A DNA stretch of 64,000 nucleotides from Lethocerus indicus (lineage: Eukaryota > Arthropoda > Insecta > Hemiptera > Belostomatidae). Below the pieces are notes generated by a model, which had not been told where the DNA came from, did no database searches, and was given only the letters and a program-made list of their open reading frames with translations. The position numbers were made by a program, and so were the translations under genes. The DNA is taken from contig JACDQD010000004.1 in the NCBI GenBank assembly GCA_019843655.1, positions 3,410,001-3,474,000 of the forward strand, written 5' to 3'. Below, piece after piece: positions 49,656 to 64,000 of the stretch (its first letter is position 1; every line of letters starts with the position of its first letter).

Positions 49656-51035
49656 TTTCAACGCCAAAAATGGCATTTTTAGACGCAAAATTGGCCCAAA
49701 AATGCGATTTTCAGGTCCGAAAATGGCATTTTTAGACGCGAAATTGGCCCAAAAATGCGATTTTCAGGTCCGAAAATGGCATTTTTAGACGCAAAATTGG
49801 CCCAAAAATGCGGTTTTTGGTCCATAATTGGCATTTTTAGACGCCAAATTGGCCGTTAAATGCTGTTTTGAGCCCAAAAATGGCATTTTTAGACGCAAAA
49901 TTGGTTCAAAAATTCTGTTTTTTGGCCCGAAAATGGCATTTTTAGAAGAAAAGCTGGCCCAAGAATGCGATTTTCAGGTCCGAAATTGGTATTTTAAGAC
50001 GCAAAATTGGCTAAGAAATGCGGTTTTTGGGCCCGAAAATGGCATTTTTTGACGCCAAATTGGCCCAAAAATGCGATTTTCAGGTCCGAAAATGGCATTT
50101 TTAGACGCAAAATTGGCCTAAAATGCGATTTTCAGGTCCGAAAATGGCATTTTTAGACGCAAAATTTGCCCATATATGCGGTTTTTAGGTCCGAAAATGG
50201 CATTTTTAGACGCATAATTGGCCCATATATGCTGTTTTAGGCGCAAAAATGGCATTTTTAGACGCAAAATTGGCCCATCCAAGCTTTTTTGAGCCCAAAA
50301 AATGGTATTTTCAGACGCAAATTGGCCCAAAAATGCAATTTTTCAGCTGAAAATGGCATTTTCAGACGCAAAATTGGCCCTAGAATGCGATTTTCAGGTC
50401 CGAAATTGGTATTTTAAGACGCAAAATAGGCCCATAAATGCTGTTGTGAGCTCAAAAATGGCATTTTTAGATGCAAAATTTGTTAAAAAATGCGGTTTTG
50501 GGGCCCGAAAATGGCATTTTTCGACGCGAAATTGGCCCAAAAATGCAATTTTCAGGTGACAAAATGGCATTTTTAGGCGCAAATTTAGCCCATAAATGCG
50601 GTTTTAGGCGCAAAAATTGGATTTTAAGACGCAAAATTGGCCCATAAATGCTTTTTTGAGCCCAAAAATGGTATTTCTAGACGCAAAATTGGCTCAAAAA
50701 TGCTGTTTTAAGCCCAAAAATGGCATTTTTAGATGCAAAATTGGATAAATAATGCGGTTTTTGGGCCCAAAAATGGCATTTTTAGACGCGAAATTGGCCC
50801 AAAAATGCGATTTTCGGGTCCGAAAATGGCATTTTCGGACGTAAAATTGGCCCATATATGCTGTTTTAGGCGCAAAAATGGCATTTTTAAACGCTAAATT
50901 GGCGCATAAATGTTGGTTTTAGTCAAAAATGGCATTTTTAGACGCAAACTTGACTCAATAATGCGTTTTTCGACCTGAAAATGGCATTTTTAGACGCAAA
51001 ATTGGACCAATTGGCTCTATCTCGGAAAATTATCA
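49656..51035. repeat. Satellite A, array 2
   Basis: 53-bp units as in array 1. The array starts after AAAACCGTTTCAACGCC and ends with the variant monomers (GTTGGTTTTAGTCAAAAA, CTTGACTCAATAATGCG) that also end array 1. Confidence 0.95.
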
Positions 51036-52510
51036 AAAACTAAATTTTCGATTTTCAACCCGCCGTTTCAGGGGCAAGTGTAACTCACTTTTGTACACTT
51101 GTGGGCGGAATATGGGATCGATCTGTGAAAATTTTCGAAAAACCTAAATTTTCTGACCCTTCAACCCGCCGTTTCAGGGGCAAGTGTAACTCACTTTTGT
51201 ACACTTGTGGGCGGAATATGGGATCGATCTGTGAAAATTTTCGAAAAACCTAAATTTTCGATTTTCAACCCGCCGTTTCAGGGGCAAGTGTAACTCACTT
51301 TTGTACACTTGTGGGCGGAATATGGGATCGATCTGTGAAAATTTTCGAAAAACCTAAATTTTCGATTTTCAACCCGCCGTTTCAGGGGCAAGTGTAACTC
51401 ACTTTTGTACACTTGTGGGCGGAATATGGGATCGATCTGTGAAAATTTTCGAAAAACCTAAATTTTCGATTTTCAACCCGCCGTTTCAGGGGCAAGTGTA
51501 ACTCACTTTTGTACACTTGTGGGCGGAATATGGGATCGATCTGTGAAAATTTTCGAAAAACCTAAATTTTCGATTTTCAACCCGCCGTTTCAGGGGCAAG
51601 TGTAACTCACTTTTGTACACTTGTGGGCGGAATATGGGATCGATCTGTGAAAATTTTCGAAAAACCTAAATTTTCGATTTTCAACCCGCCGTTTCAGGGG
51701 CAAGTGTAACTCACTTTTGTACACTTGTGGGCGGAATATGGGATCGATCTGTGAAAATTTTCGAAAAAAACCTAAATTCTCGATTTCCTCAACCCGCTCG
51801 GGTTTCCAGGGGCAAGTGTAACTCACTTTTGTACACTTGTGGGCGGAATATGGATCGATCTGTGAAAATTTTCGAAAACCTAAATTTTCGATTTTCAACC
51901 CGCCGTTTCAGGGCAAGTGTAACTCACTTTTGTACACTTGTGGGCGGAATATGGGATCGATCTGTGAAAAATTCCTTCGGAAAAACCTAAATTTCTCGTT
52001 TTCTCAACCCGCCGTTTCAGGGGCAAGTGTAACTCACTTTTGTACACTTGTGGGCGGAATATGGGATCGATCTGTGAAAATTTTCGAAAAACCTAAATTT
52101 TCGATTTTCAACCCGCCGTTTCAGGGGCAAGTGTAACTCACTTTTGTACACTTGTGGGCGGAATATGGGATCGATCTGTGAAAATTTTCGAAAAACCTAA
52201 ATTTTCGATTTTCAACCCGCCGTTTCAGGGGCAAGTGTAACTCACTTTTGTACACTTGTGGGCGGAATATGGGATCGATCTGTGAAAATTTTCGAAAAAC
52301 CTAAATTTTCGATTTTCAACCCGCCGTTTCAGGGGCAAGTGTAACTCACTTTTGTACACTTGTGGGCGGAATATGGGATCGATCTGTGAAAATTTTCGAA
52401 AAACCTAAATTTTCGATTTTCAACCCGCCGTTTCAGGGGCAAGTGTAACTCACTTTTGTACACTTGTGGGCGGAATATGGGATCGATCTGTGAAAATTTT
52501 CGAAAAACCG
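51036..52510. repeat. Satellite B, array 2
   Basis: About 14 units of 104 bp. Those between about 51,770 and 52,010 carry small indels; the rest are nearly identical to array 1 units. Confidence 0.95.
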
Positions 52511-53880
52511 TTTCAACGCCAAAAATGGCATTTCTAGACGCGAAATTGGCTCAAAAATGCGATTTTCAGGGCCGAAAATGGCATTTTTAGACGCAAAATT
52601 GGTACAAAAATGCGATTTTCAGGGCCGAAAATGGCATTTTAGACGCAAAATTGGTACAAAAATTGTTTTAGCGAAAATGGCATTTTAGACGCAAAATCGG
52701 TCCAAAAGTGTTCGAAAATGGCATTTTAGACGCAAAATTGGTTCAAAAATGCGGTTTTAGTCCGAAATGGCATTTTAGACGCAAAATTGGCCCTAAAATG
52801 CGATTTTCCCGAAAATGGCATTTTAGACGCAAAAAAAATGCGGTTTTTAGGTCCGAAAATGGCATTTTTAGACGCAAAATTGGCTCACATATGCGATTTT
52901 AGGCGCAAAAATGGCAATTTTAGGCGCAAAATTGGTCCAAAAATGCGGTTTTTAGGTCCGAAAATGGCATTTTTCGACGCAAAATTGGCTCAAAAATGCG
53001 ATTTTCAGGTCCGAAAATGGCTTTTTTAGACGCGAAATTGGCCCATATATGCGTTTTTTATGTCCGAAAATGGCATTTTTAGACGCAAAATTGGCCCATA
53101 AATGATGTTTTGAGCCCAAAAATGGTATTTTTAAACGCAAAATTTGCTCAAAAACGGTTTTTTGGCCCGAAAATGGCATTTTTAGTCGCAATATTAGCTC
53201 AAAAATGCGATTTTCAGGTCCGAAAATGGCATTATTAGACGCAAAATTGGCCCATATAAGCTGTTTTTAGGTCCGAAAATGGCATTTTTAGACGCAAAAT
53301 TGGCCCATAAATGCTGTTTTGAGCCCAAAAATGGTATTTTTAAACGCAAAATTGGCTCAAAAACGGTTTTTTGGCCCGAAAATGGCATTTTTAGACGCAA
53401 TATTAGCTCAAAAATGCGATTTTCAGGTCCGAAAATGGCGTTATTAGACGCAAAATTGGCCCATATATGCTGTTTTAGGTCCGAAAATGGCATTTTTAGA
53501 TGCTAAATTGGCCCATATATGCTATTCTAGGCGCAAAAATGGCATTTTTAGACGAAAAATTGGCCCATAAATGCTGTTCTGAGCCCAAAAATTGTATTTT
53601 TAAACGCAAAATTGGCGCAAAAATCCGGTTTTTTGGCCCGAAAATGGCATTTTTAGAAGCAAAATTGCCTCAAAAATGCGGTTTTTTGCCCGAAAATGGC
53701 ATTTTTAGACACAAAATTGGCCCAGAATGCGATTTTCAGGTCCGAAACTGACATTTTTAGCCGCAAAATTTGCCCCAAAATTCTGATTTGGGCCCAAAAA
53801 ATGTATTTTTGGACGCAAAATTGGCTCAAAAATGCGGTTTTTAGGCCTGAAAATGACATTTTTAGACGGAAAATTCGGTG
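52511..53880. repeat. Satellite A, array 3
   Basis: It begins with the same AAAACCGTTTCAACGCC junction as array 2. Its first units (52,640-52,850) have deletions; the rest resemble array 1. Confidence 0.95.
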
Positions 53881-54110
53881 AGTTGAAAACTCACTTTTGT
53901 ACAGTTGTTGGTGGAATATGGGATCGATCTGTGAAAATGTTTGAAAAACCTTATTTTTCTATTTTCAACCCGCCGTTTCATGGGCAAGTGTAACTCTTTT
54001 TTGTACACTTGTGGGTGGAATATGGGATCGATCTGGGAAAATTTTCCAAAAACGTAAATTTTCGATTTTTAATCCGCCTTTTCAGGGACAAGTGTAACTC
54101 ACTTCAGTAT
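53881..54110. repeat. Satellite B, degenerate terminal copies
   Basis: About two diverged 104-bp units (GGTGGAATATGGGATCGATC twice) close the block. Confidence 0.9.
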
Positions 54111-54429
54111 GCGCTTCAGTACGCAGTTGTAAATTAATAGTTTGTTCTAGAGTGACAGTTTTGATCTGTAGTTGAGGATTCTTAGTAGTAATTTGTTGGT
54201 TTCGTGGTTTCGTTTCTGTAGGTTTCAGTCTGGTATGCGGGTTCCCTGTCAGTCTTCAGCCTAAGACTAGTCCCAGGTACCGCACTTGATTTTCAATAGG
54301 AAGTTGGGACCGGTTCAGGAAACTCGGAGGTCAAGTTGCTCTTCTCAAAGTAAAAGTAACGTGAAGACTTTTAAGCAGGTGATACCCGGCGTAGGGGTTA
54401 TGATCATAAAAGTGGTTCATAGCGTTTGC

Positions 54430-54740
54430 CTTTAAAAATCGTTTAGAACACTTTTTTCAGCGAAAACAGGGTTTAAATATAGCGCTTAATAACCAAAAAG
54501 GGGTTATAGAAAGTATTATAAAATGACGTTTTATAGCCAAATTAACGTTTAAACGCGTCTAAAACACATTTTCGCAGCCAAAATAGGGTTTAAAGGAGCT
54601 AGAAAACCACGTTTCTATAACCAAAATAGCGTTTAAAAATCGTTTAAAACCCATTTTTACAGAAACACTAGGGTTTAAAAGTGTTATAGAACAACGTTTT
54701 TACAGCCTAAATAGCGTTTAAAAGTGGTGGAGGCGTTGTC
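54430..54740. repeat. Satellite family C, right flank
   Basis: Degenerate units with CGCAGCCAAAATAGGGTTTA and AAAATAGCGTTTAAAA, matching the left flank at 46.1-46.3 kb in sense and in unit order. Confidence 0.65.
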
Positions 54741-55039
54741 ATTTAAATGTGTTTCTTTGTGGCACAAATTGAACAAAACGCAATAATAGTCCTGGCTCAG
54801 AAAAATCGGGGCAGTTTTACCCGGCAGTCTATTCTAAAAACTAGAGGTGGTAAAGTGTGGCTTTACAATAAATACAATTTCCAATTTCATCATCCATTTC
54901 CTCCCGACCTTTGTTTCTTGTAACTACGTTTTTGCCCAAAGGTGTAGACATTTGTCTAAACAGCTCTTTGCCCAAGCACAACCAACTTAACAAAGGAATT
55001 GTGATAAATCTGTTGTCGAGGAGTCTAAGCAGTAATATC

Positions 55040-55120
55040 GTACTTAACTAAAGTTCATTGTGTCCATTTGCACCGCTGCCCCCTGAGGGTGGTGCAGAAA
55101 TGTACGTAACTATTGTTAAT
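55040..55120 (+). repeat. Hairpin-family repeat, copy 3 (short)
   Basis: CATTTGCACCGCTG, CCCCCTGAGGGTGGTGC and AGAAATGTACG keep the outer inverted repeat and the palindromic core. Confidence 0.6.
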
Positions 55121-55127
55121 ATATTTC

Positions 55128-55455
55128 CTAACAGTTGTCTGTCAAGTGGTATCGAAGTTGTGCTATTTGCTTCTGCGCTATTCGATTAGGACATAAATTC
55201 ACCTTGCGGGATGTTTCGGTTGGGAGCGATTTCTTATCCTCTTCGTCGGCGTTTAAAAACTTGACGATTACCACCAACTTTCCTTTCTCGGCCGAAGCTT
55301 CTTCATCCTCCATATCCGTTCACGCGTCTTCCATGATCGGTCTGTTTGCTGTCCTCTCTCTGTTATCCGCGATTACATGTTTAATTAACGCCTCTGCCAT
55401 TCCCGCAGAGCGCACAATTATATCAGCTGATTTAATTTTATCAGGTCGATTTTTT
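55128..55455 (-). pseudogene. Possible ubiquitin-like-domain gene relic
   Basis: The minus frame at 55,313-55,128 reads GKLVVIVKFLNADEEDKKSL and ends in YHLTDNC. These resemble the KFLND start and the L-x-DNC end of TMUB-type ubiquitin-like domains, but the middle does not fit. An upstream frame contains GMAEALIKHVIADNRERTAN and ends in TGA before this frame begins. No splice sites link them. A decayed or processed gene copy is the most economical reading; it could also be chance. Confidence 0.3.
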
Positions 55456-56402
55456 TAAGTTTTCATTTTTAATTCTCCGTTACAGTTGAATGCTCCACGC
55501 AACATAAATAACACTGACTAATAAAGGCTATAAAATAGGCGATAAAATATATTATTTGTGTGCTTTATTATTAATCACAGACATACATTTTTGGCTAAAT
55601 ATTGGTTACAAACTCTTAATGCACCAATTAAATTGGACAATGTAAAGACTGTTTCACTACAATCGAGAGAATTAAAAAAAAAGGTGAAAGTAAGAAACAA
55701 AACCATAAAGGACACAAAATTGGACTGAATCACTTTTGTCTCTTTATAAGCAAACATGCTCTGTGATTAAGTAGGAAATTTATACATAATTTCTTGCAAT
55801 TAATGATAAACTGACAATTAATAAGGTAGTATGTTTAACGCATTTTTTAATTTAATATTTGGAAAATGGGGACAAATATTTTTACAATAATCTAAACTGA
55901 ACAAAAAAAAAGTAACAATAAATATTCGATACAGGTCTACCCAAGAATCAAATTGGGTTATGATGCAGCATTTTATATATAAATTTTTTGTTTAATATGT
56001 ACAACTTAAAGCGTTTAGATAATAATATATTGCATAAATAGGTTGTGACTTACAATAAACTGACTAGAATATTAAATGTTTTATGAATATATAAAAAAAT
56101 TTTCTAGCTTCCTCACTCTCTCTTTCCCACTCTTACTGTGTAAATAACAATATTCAAATTTAGAATTATGCGTACATACAAATGAAATGGCCTCTATACA
56201 TAACTATATGATATAAAATATGAAAAACAATCTATATATATATATTTTTGTATATGCAAACAAATTCGCTTAATTCCTAAATAATTTCTCTGATTCCTAC
56301 TTGAAAAACCTCAGTTAAATAGTTCAAGCTCTACTATAATTAACACAATAAATTTTCTATCTGGCAATGGACGTTTCATTTTTTTTTCCAATATTTTTGT
56401 GT

Positions 56403-56405
<3 letters not shown>

Positions 56406-56447
<42 letters not shown>
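56406..56447. repeat. (TA)n microsatellite
   Basis: About 20 TA units; it causes the IYIYIY peptide on the minus strand. Confidence 0.95.
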
Positions 56448-56451
<4 letters not shown>

Positions 56452-57982
56452 GTATATATATTTATTTAAGGAAACAAGAGTAAATAGTTTAAAGATATAA
56501 AATGACGCTTTTGTTTCTTTGCAAAAAATATTAGGGACCCGATAATCAATCAAAAGAATGTGACTGTGCGAATTTCTGTCTTCTGCTCAACTATTTGGTC
56601 TTGATATAGGCCTGGGGGGGGGGGGCTTCAGCTTCTCAACATCCAGAAAATGTACAATTCCATCAGTAATACAGTTATGTACACAACACGCATATCATGG
56701 AGTTAAAGTTAAAGTGCTAGTTGAAAAAAAAACTGCTAAACTCGATTAAAAAACTATAACTTAAAATTAAATTATTTTTGTTGTTGTCCAATGAATCTGT
56801 ACGTAAAATTTATAGTAGATCAGCTGATATAGATTTCGGTACCAGTTGGGTACTACTTTTAATTTACTGAGAAGCTGAAACATCACCCTGTCTAAATTAA
56901 GGGTGAGACTGTATTTTAAATGTTTGTGGATCCACTAAACAAAAGTGCCTTAAATGAGTTGTCTAATTGAGAGCTACAGTTTTAATGATGTGGTTATATA
57001 GAAGATTTTTTTTGTATTGGTCGTTTAAGAAAATATTTTCATTCAGTTTTTTCAATTTAAACTAGCACTGGCAAATATCAAGGCAATGTGACAAAATTTG
57101 AGCATTGTTATACCTTACTTTTTTGGTATGTGTGTGTGTGTCTGTGTGTGTAGTATGTATGTTAGTGTGTGTGAATTTTTTCAGCGATAGCGGGTGTACC
57201 TAAAAATGTAGCTCCTTGAAATGTGGCCCTTAGACATATTTTCACATTTACCTTATAATAATTTAAATACCCACAGGACAGGTCGACTTGTTATTATTTT
57301 TCCAGCTATCTGGAAATTCCCCCCGTTTTACCCACTTCTAGAAACTTCTAAATCCTCTCTTAAATTACAGAGTTAAGGCATGCAACTATACATCTTATAA
57401 AACGTTTCTCCTTATATAATAATAACGACATAACATGGTGGTATCAACTAATACCTGAGTAATCTGACTGACAATATTTTTATCCAAGTCTTCCCGGAAT
57501 TTCCACTTTTCATTTAGAGTCATTCATTATAACAAAACTACTACTTACTGGCCATCCTTACACACAGTGTTCATATTATATACCTAAATATATAAATGTA
57601 TCTGACAATTTCTATTAAATATATATATATATATAAAACAAAGTCAAATTTTCCCCCGTCTGCAATTTACAAGTTGACAAACACTGACAATTTAAAATAC
57701 ACAATAAATGGTAATGTCTTATTTTAATATATTCATTGTCAGTGTGTACAACCGAACATTTCTGAGCAGTTATAAACAAAAAAACAACAAAAATTGAGGG
57801 TAGAGGACAAAAAATATCACATAAAGAACACGCGTATGAAAAACAAAAATTAAAATAACCGCACAAAGCAAAAAATGAAACCGAAATTCATACAAGCATA
57901 ATTGTCCCATCTATAATTAGGTCCACACTTCTTGGCTGGCAGAGTTTTCTTCAACGAACTCAGTTCAGTTAACTAATCAAGT

Positions 57983-58010
57983 TTCTCTCTCTCTCTCTCT
58001 CTCTCTCTCT
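57983..58010. repeat. (TC)n microsatellite
   Basis: About 14 TC units next to the 3' end of the HECW gene. Confidence 0.95.
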
Positions 58011-58123
58011 TCCTATTTTATATTTTTTGGTACAAGCGAACCGTAAACAAACTTAGTAACACTCAGTCCAGTGGCCACAGCAATGTTTGGTAAAATAATA
58101 TACAAACAGCGACGAGAAACGCA

Positions 58124-62308
<4,185 letters not shown>

Positions 62309-63206
62309 CTGCAAACAAACAATAAGCTCAATTTTTTAACAATTTTTTATTAATGCCGATCTGCCCGAGATAGGCCACGACAGATTATCTTAGTAATTTC
62401 GTAACATTAAATTTTTATGAAAAATATTTCTTCGCGAATAAATCTATTATACTAGGGACAATATGCGGCTCCCTTCCTAATTATGCGAAAAACACGATAG
62501 CGCTAAAGTTTTTTTTATAGTTTATTCCCTTCTGGTAGGCACGTGTGAAAGTTCAGCTCTCAGTACTGTCTGGTGACTGGTTCTGTAACCTTTACTTCTG
62601 AATTAGATTAATTTATTCGTAGTATACGAATCGATTATTCGGATAAAATTTTTACTGGAATAAACCGGTAATTCGATAATGAGCCGCGATTCTTCAAGAC
62701 CCCTAAATAATATAGTGTGTATATGTCAGGATATTCACGTATATAAATGTAGAATGGCCCGCGGACCGGTATGCATGTACGACTCAACATCTTATGTATA
62801 TTTAAAGACTATTTATAAATTGTTTATCTCAGACGGTGGAGAGTCAGGTTGGCGGACGAAATTTTCATTCAAATTCAATCCGACAGCTTCTTCTCGAGTC
62901 GTCGAATAAGGGAGAAACGGCTTCCGTTCAATTTCTTTCTCAATACTCATGTATATTTCATCGATCGTCCGTACCTTAAAATATATGTAACACGCTGCGA
63001 AATGGCCGAGTCGCTATCGTGTATTAATTTTTATAATTGTAAGATTTCAAAACGGAACCACTCGCGGCAACGGGCTGGAAGTGATGATGCAAAAACATAA
63101 AAAAAAATCCGTAGCGTGAAGTTTACCTTCCTTCCGCGCGCACTTGCAACCGGTTGCATGAATTGAATGTACGCATATATTATTACAGGCATCAGCCCCG
63201 TTGTAT

Positions 63207-63238
<32 letters not shown>

Positions 63239-63344
63239 AAGGCCATGAAGTGTGCACACTACTCTAAAGTGCGGTTGTTAAAACGAATACGCTTTTAAGG
63301 GGGCGGAAAACGGAACATTTACGGGTACAGGGGGCGGTTAGACG
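62309..63344. other. HECW intron or upstream sequence, no exon seen
   Basis: The next upstream HECW exon should encode the segment before SLFENEIM, but no matching open frame with a donor is visible on the minus strand. A (GT)n tract lies at 63,207-63,238. Confidence 0.4.
63207..63238. repeat. (GT)n microsatellite
   Basis: About 15 GT/GC dinucleotides (TGTGTG, CGCGCG, TGTGTG). Confidence 0.95.
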
Positions 63345-63506
63345 GATGAGGTCCATTTGCACCGATAAACTAGCGCCCCCTGAGGGTGGTGCGGAAATGT
63401 ACTGAACTAAAGCTCCTTGGGTTCACTTTCACCGATAATCTAGATTACTAAAAATAAACTTTTTTCAATGAATTTTTGATCAATAGGAAAAGTTTTATGA
63501 TCGTAA
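63345..63506 (+). repeat. Hairpin-family repeat, copy 4 (long)
   Basis: CATTTGCACCGATAAACTAG, CCCCCTGAGGGTGGTGCGG and GTACTGAACTAAAG are followed by AAAAATAAACTTTTTTCAAT and TTTTATGATCG. It is a near-identical partner of the copy at 2,453-2,585. Confidence 0.7.
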
Positions 63507-63597
63507 ATACACAATACCAGATAGGTTTCCTGTCATATATTTGGAAATCAGAACCTAATAGTTGTGATCAGTTGTGAGATATAATATATATTTAACC

Positions 63598-63705
63598 GAT
63601 AATCCGACAATGACTTTAACCGATTAACAAAATCCCTCCCAACTCAAACAAGACAAACAAAATCCCCCAAAAACACAATAACAAGAGACGCATATATACA
63701 TATCT
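63598..63705 (+). repeat. Foldback-family inner-arm fragment
   Basis: ATCCGACAATGACTTTAACC, CTCAAACAAGACAAACAAAA and ACACAATAACAAGA match the inner part of the right arm at 59,915-60,005, so this is a partial copy. Confidence 0.6.
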
Positions 63706-64000
63706 CGCACGATGCTCCAGTTAATTTGTGGAAGACGCCGTTTTGTAGCATTTTGTTTTTTCCTTGTCGCGAACTATATCGAAGGCTACAACGAAGAATT
63801 TATTAGTAGAGTGATCGAAGCGAAAAAAGGAAAAAGAAATGGACGAACAACGGCATCTGTAACAAATGCCACTTCCTGCAATTATTATCGTGGCAAAGCG
63901 ATGAATACAAAAAAATATTATTATTAACAGGCGCGGTTACGTATCGATGGAATTCCTTACAATTGAAAAGGAAATTTAATGTAAATGGAGGCGTTTCAAA
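63706..64000. other. Terminal stretch, no gene supported
   Basis: A 71-codon open frame on the + strand (63,712-63,927) has no recognisable domain or splice context. Confidence 0.35.

Larger units (their letters stand above)
55460..58110. other. AT-rich intergenic DNA and likely HECW 3' flank, with simple repeats
   Basis: No coding support. Contains (TA)n at 56,406-56,447, a G-run near 56,613-56,625, GT-rich sequence near 57,126-57,175 and (TC)n at 57,983-58,010. The part next to 58,124 is the presumed 3' UTR of the HECW gene. Confidence 0.45.

Noticed and set aside
48365..52510. Regular spaced repeats considered as a CRISPR array
   Set aside because: The whole 104-bp unit is conserved, with no unique spacers, and the surrounding DNA is eukaryotic. 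It is a satellite.
46480..53880. Many open frames of 60-112 codons on both strands in the satellite block, giving repeated peptides
   Set aside because: They follow the 53-bp and 104-bp repeat units on both strands, have no start context or splicing, and encode no domain. They are translations of satellite monomers.

Overview
The window is nuclear DNA from an arthropod, most likely an insect. It is AT-rich, has GT-AG introns from about 70 bp to over 3 kb, microsatellites, decayed transposons and about 8 kb of satellite DNA. I cannot place it below that level. Genes were assembled by hand from splice sites, codon phase and family resemblance.

Layout. 1-13.4 kb holds no intact host gene, only dispersed repeats (a foldback family, a hairpin family with a CCCTGAGGG core, a SINE-like repeat) and a broken piggyBac-type transposase end. 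13.4-31.3 kb (+) is a complete 20-exon NSD-family H3K36 methyltransferase gene (PWWP, HMG-like, PHD cluster, PWWP, AWS-SET-postSET, PHD/C5HCH, about 1,860 residues). Its first PHD finger is split by a roughly 540-residue acidic insertion, which also contains a reading-frame break. 34.4-43.0 kb (-) is a complete 12-exon haspin kinase gene (H3T3 kinase, 1,394 residues), convergent with NSD. Between their 3' ends a tandem duplication left a truncated second copy of the NSD terminal exons and a frameshifted second copy of the last haspin exon.

44.2-45.8 kb (-) holds the last two exons of an unidentified gene. 46.1-54.7 kb is satellite DNA: a 53-bp family (A) and a 104-bp family (B) alternate A-B-A-B-A-B with repeated junctions, and both sides carry remnants of a third family (C). 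54.7-58.1 kb is AT-rich with one ubiquitin-like gene relic. 58.1-62.3 kb (-) is the 3' portion (linker plus HECT domain) of a HECW-type E3 ubiquitin ligase whose 5' exons lie beyond the window. A palindromic foldback element sits in one of its introns. 62.3-64 kb has only repeats.

Two neighbouring genes write marks on histone H3: NSD methylates K36, and haspin phosphorylates T3 in mitosis. I see no evidence of co-regulation; the link shown by the sequence is the shared duplication at their convergent 3' ends. I did not find a wholly new system. The strongest unusual signals are the reciprocal duplication and decay, the split PHD finger, the higher-order satellite and the foldback family.
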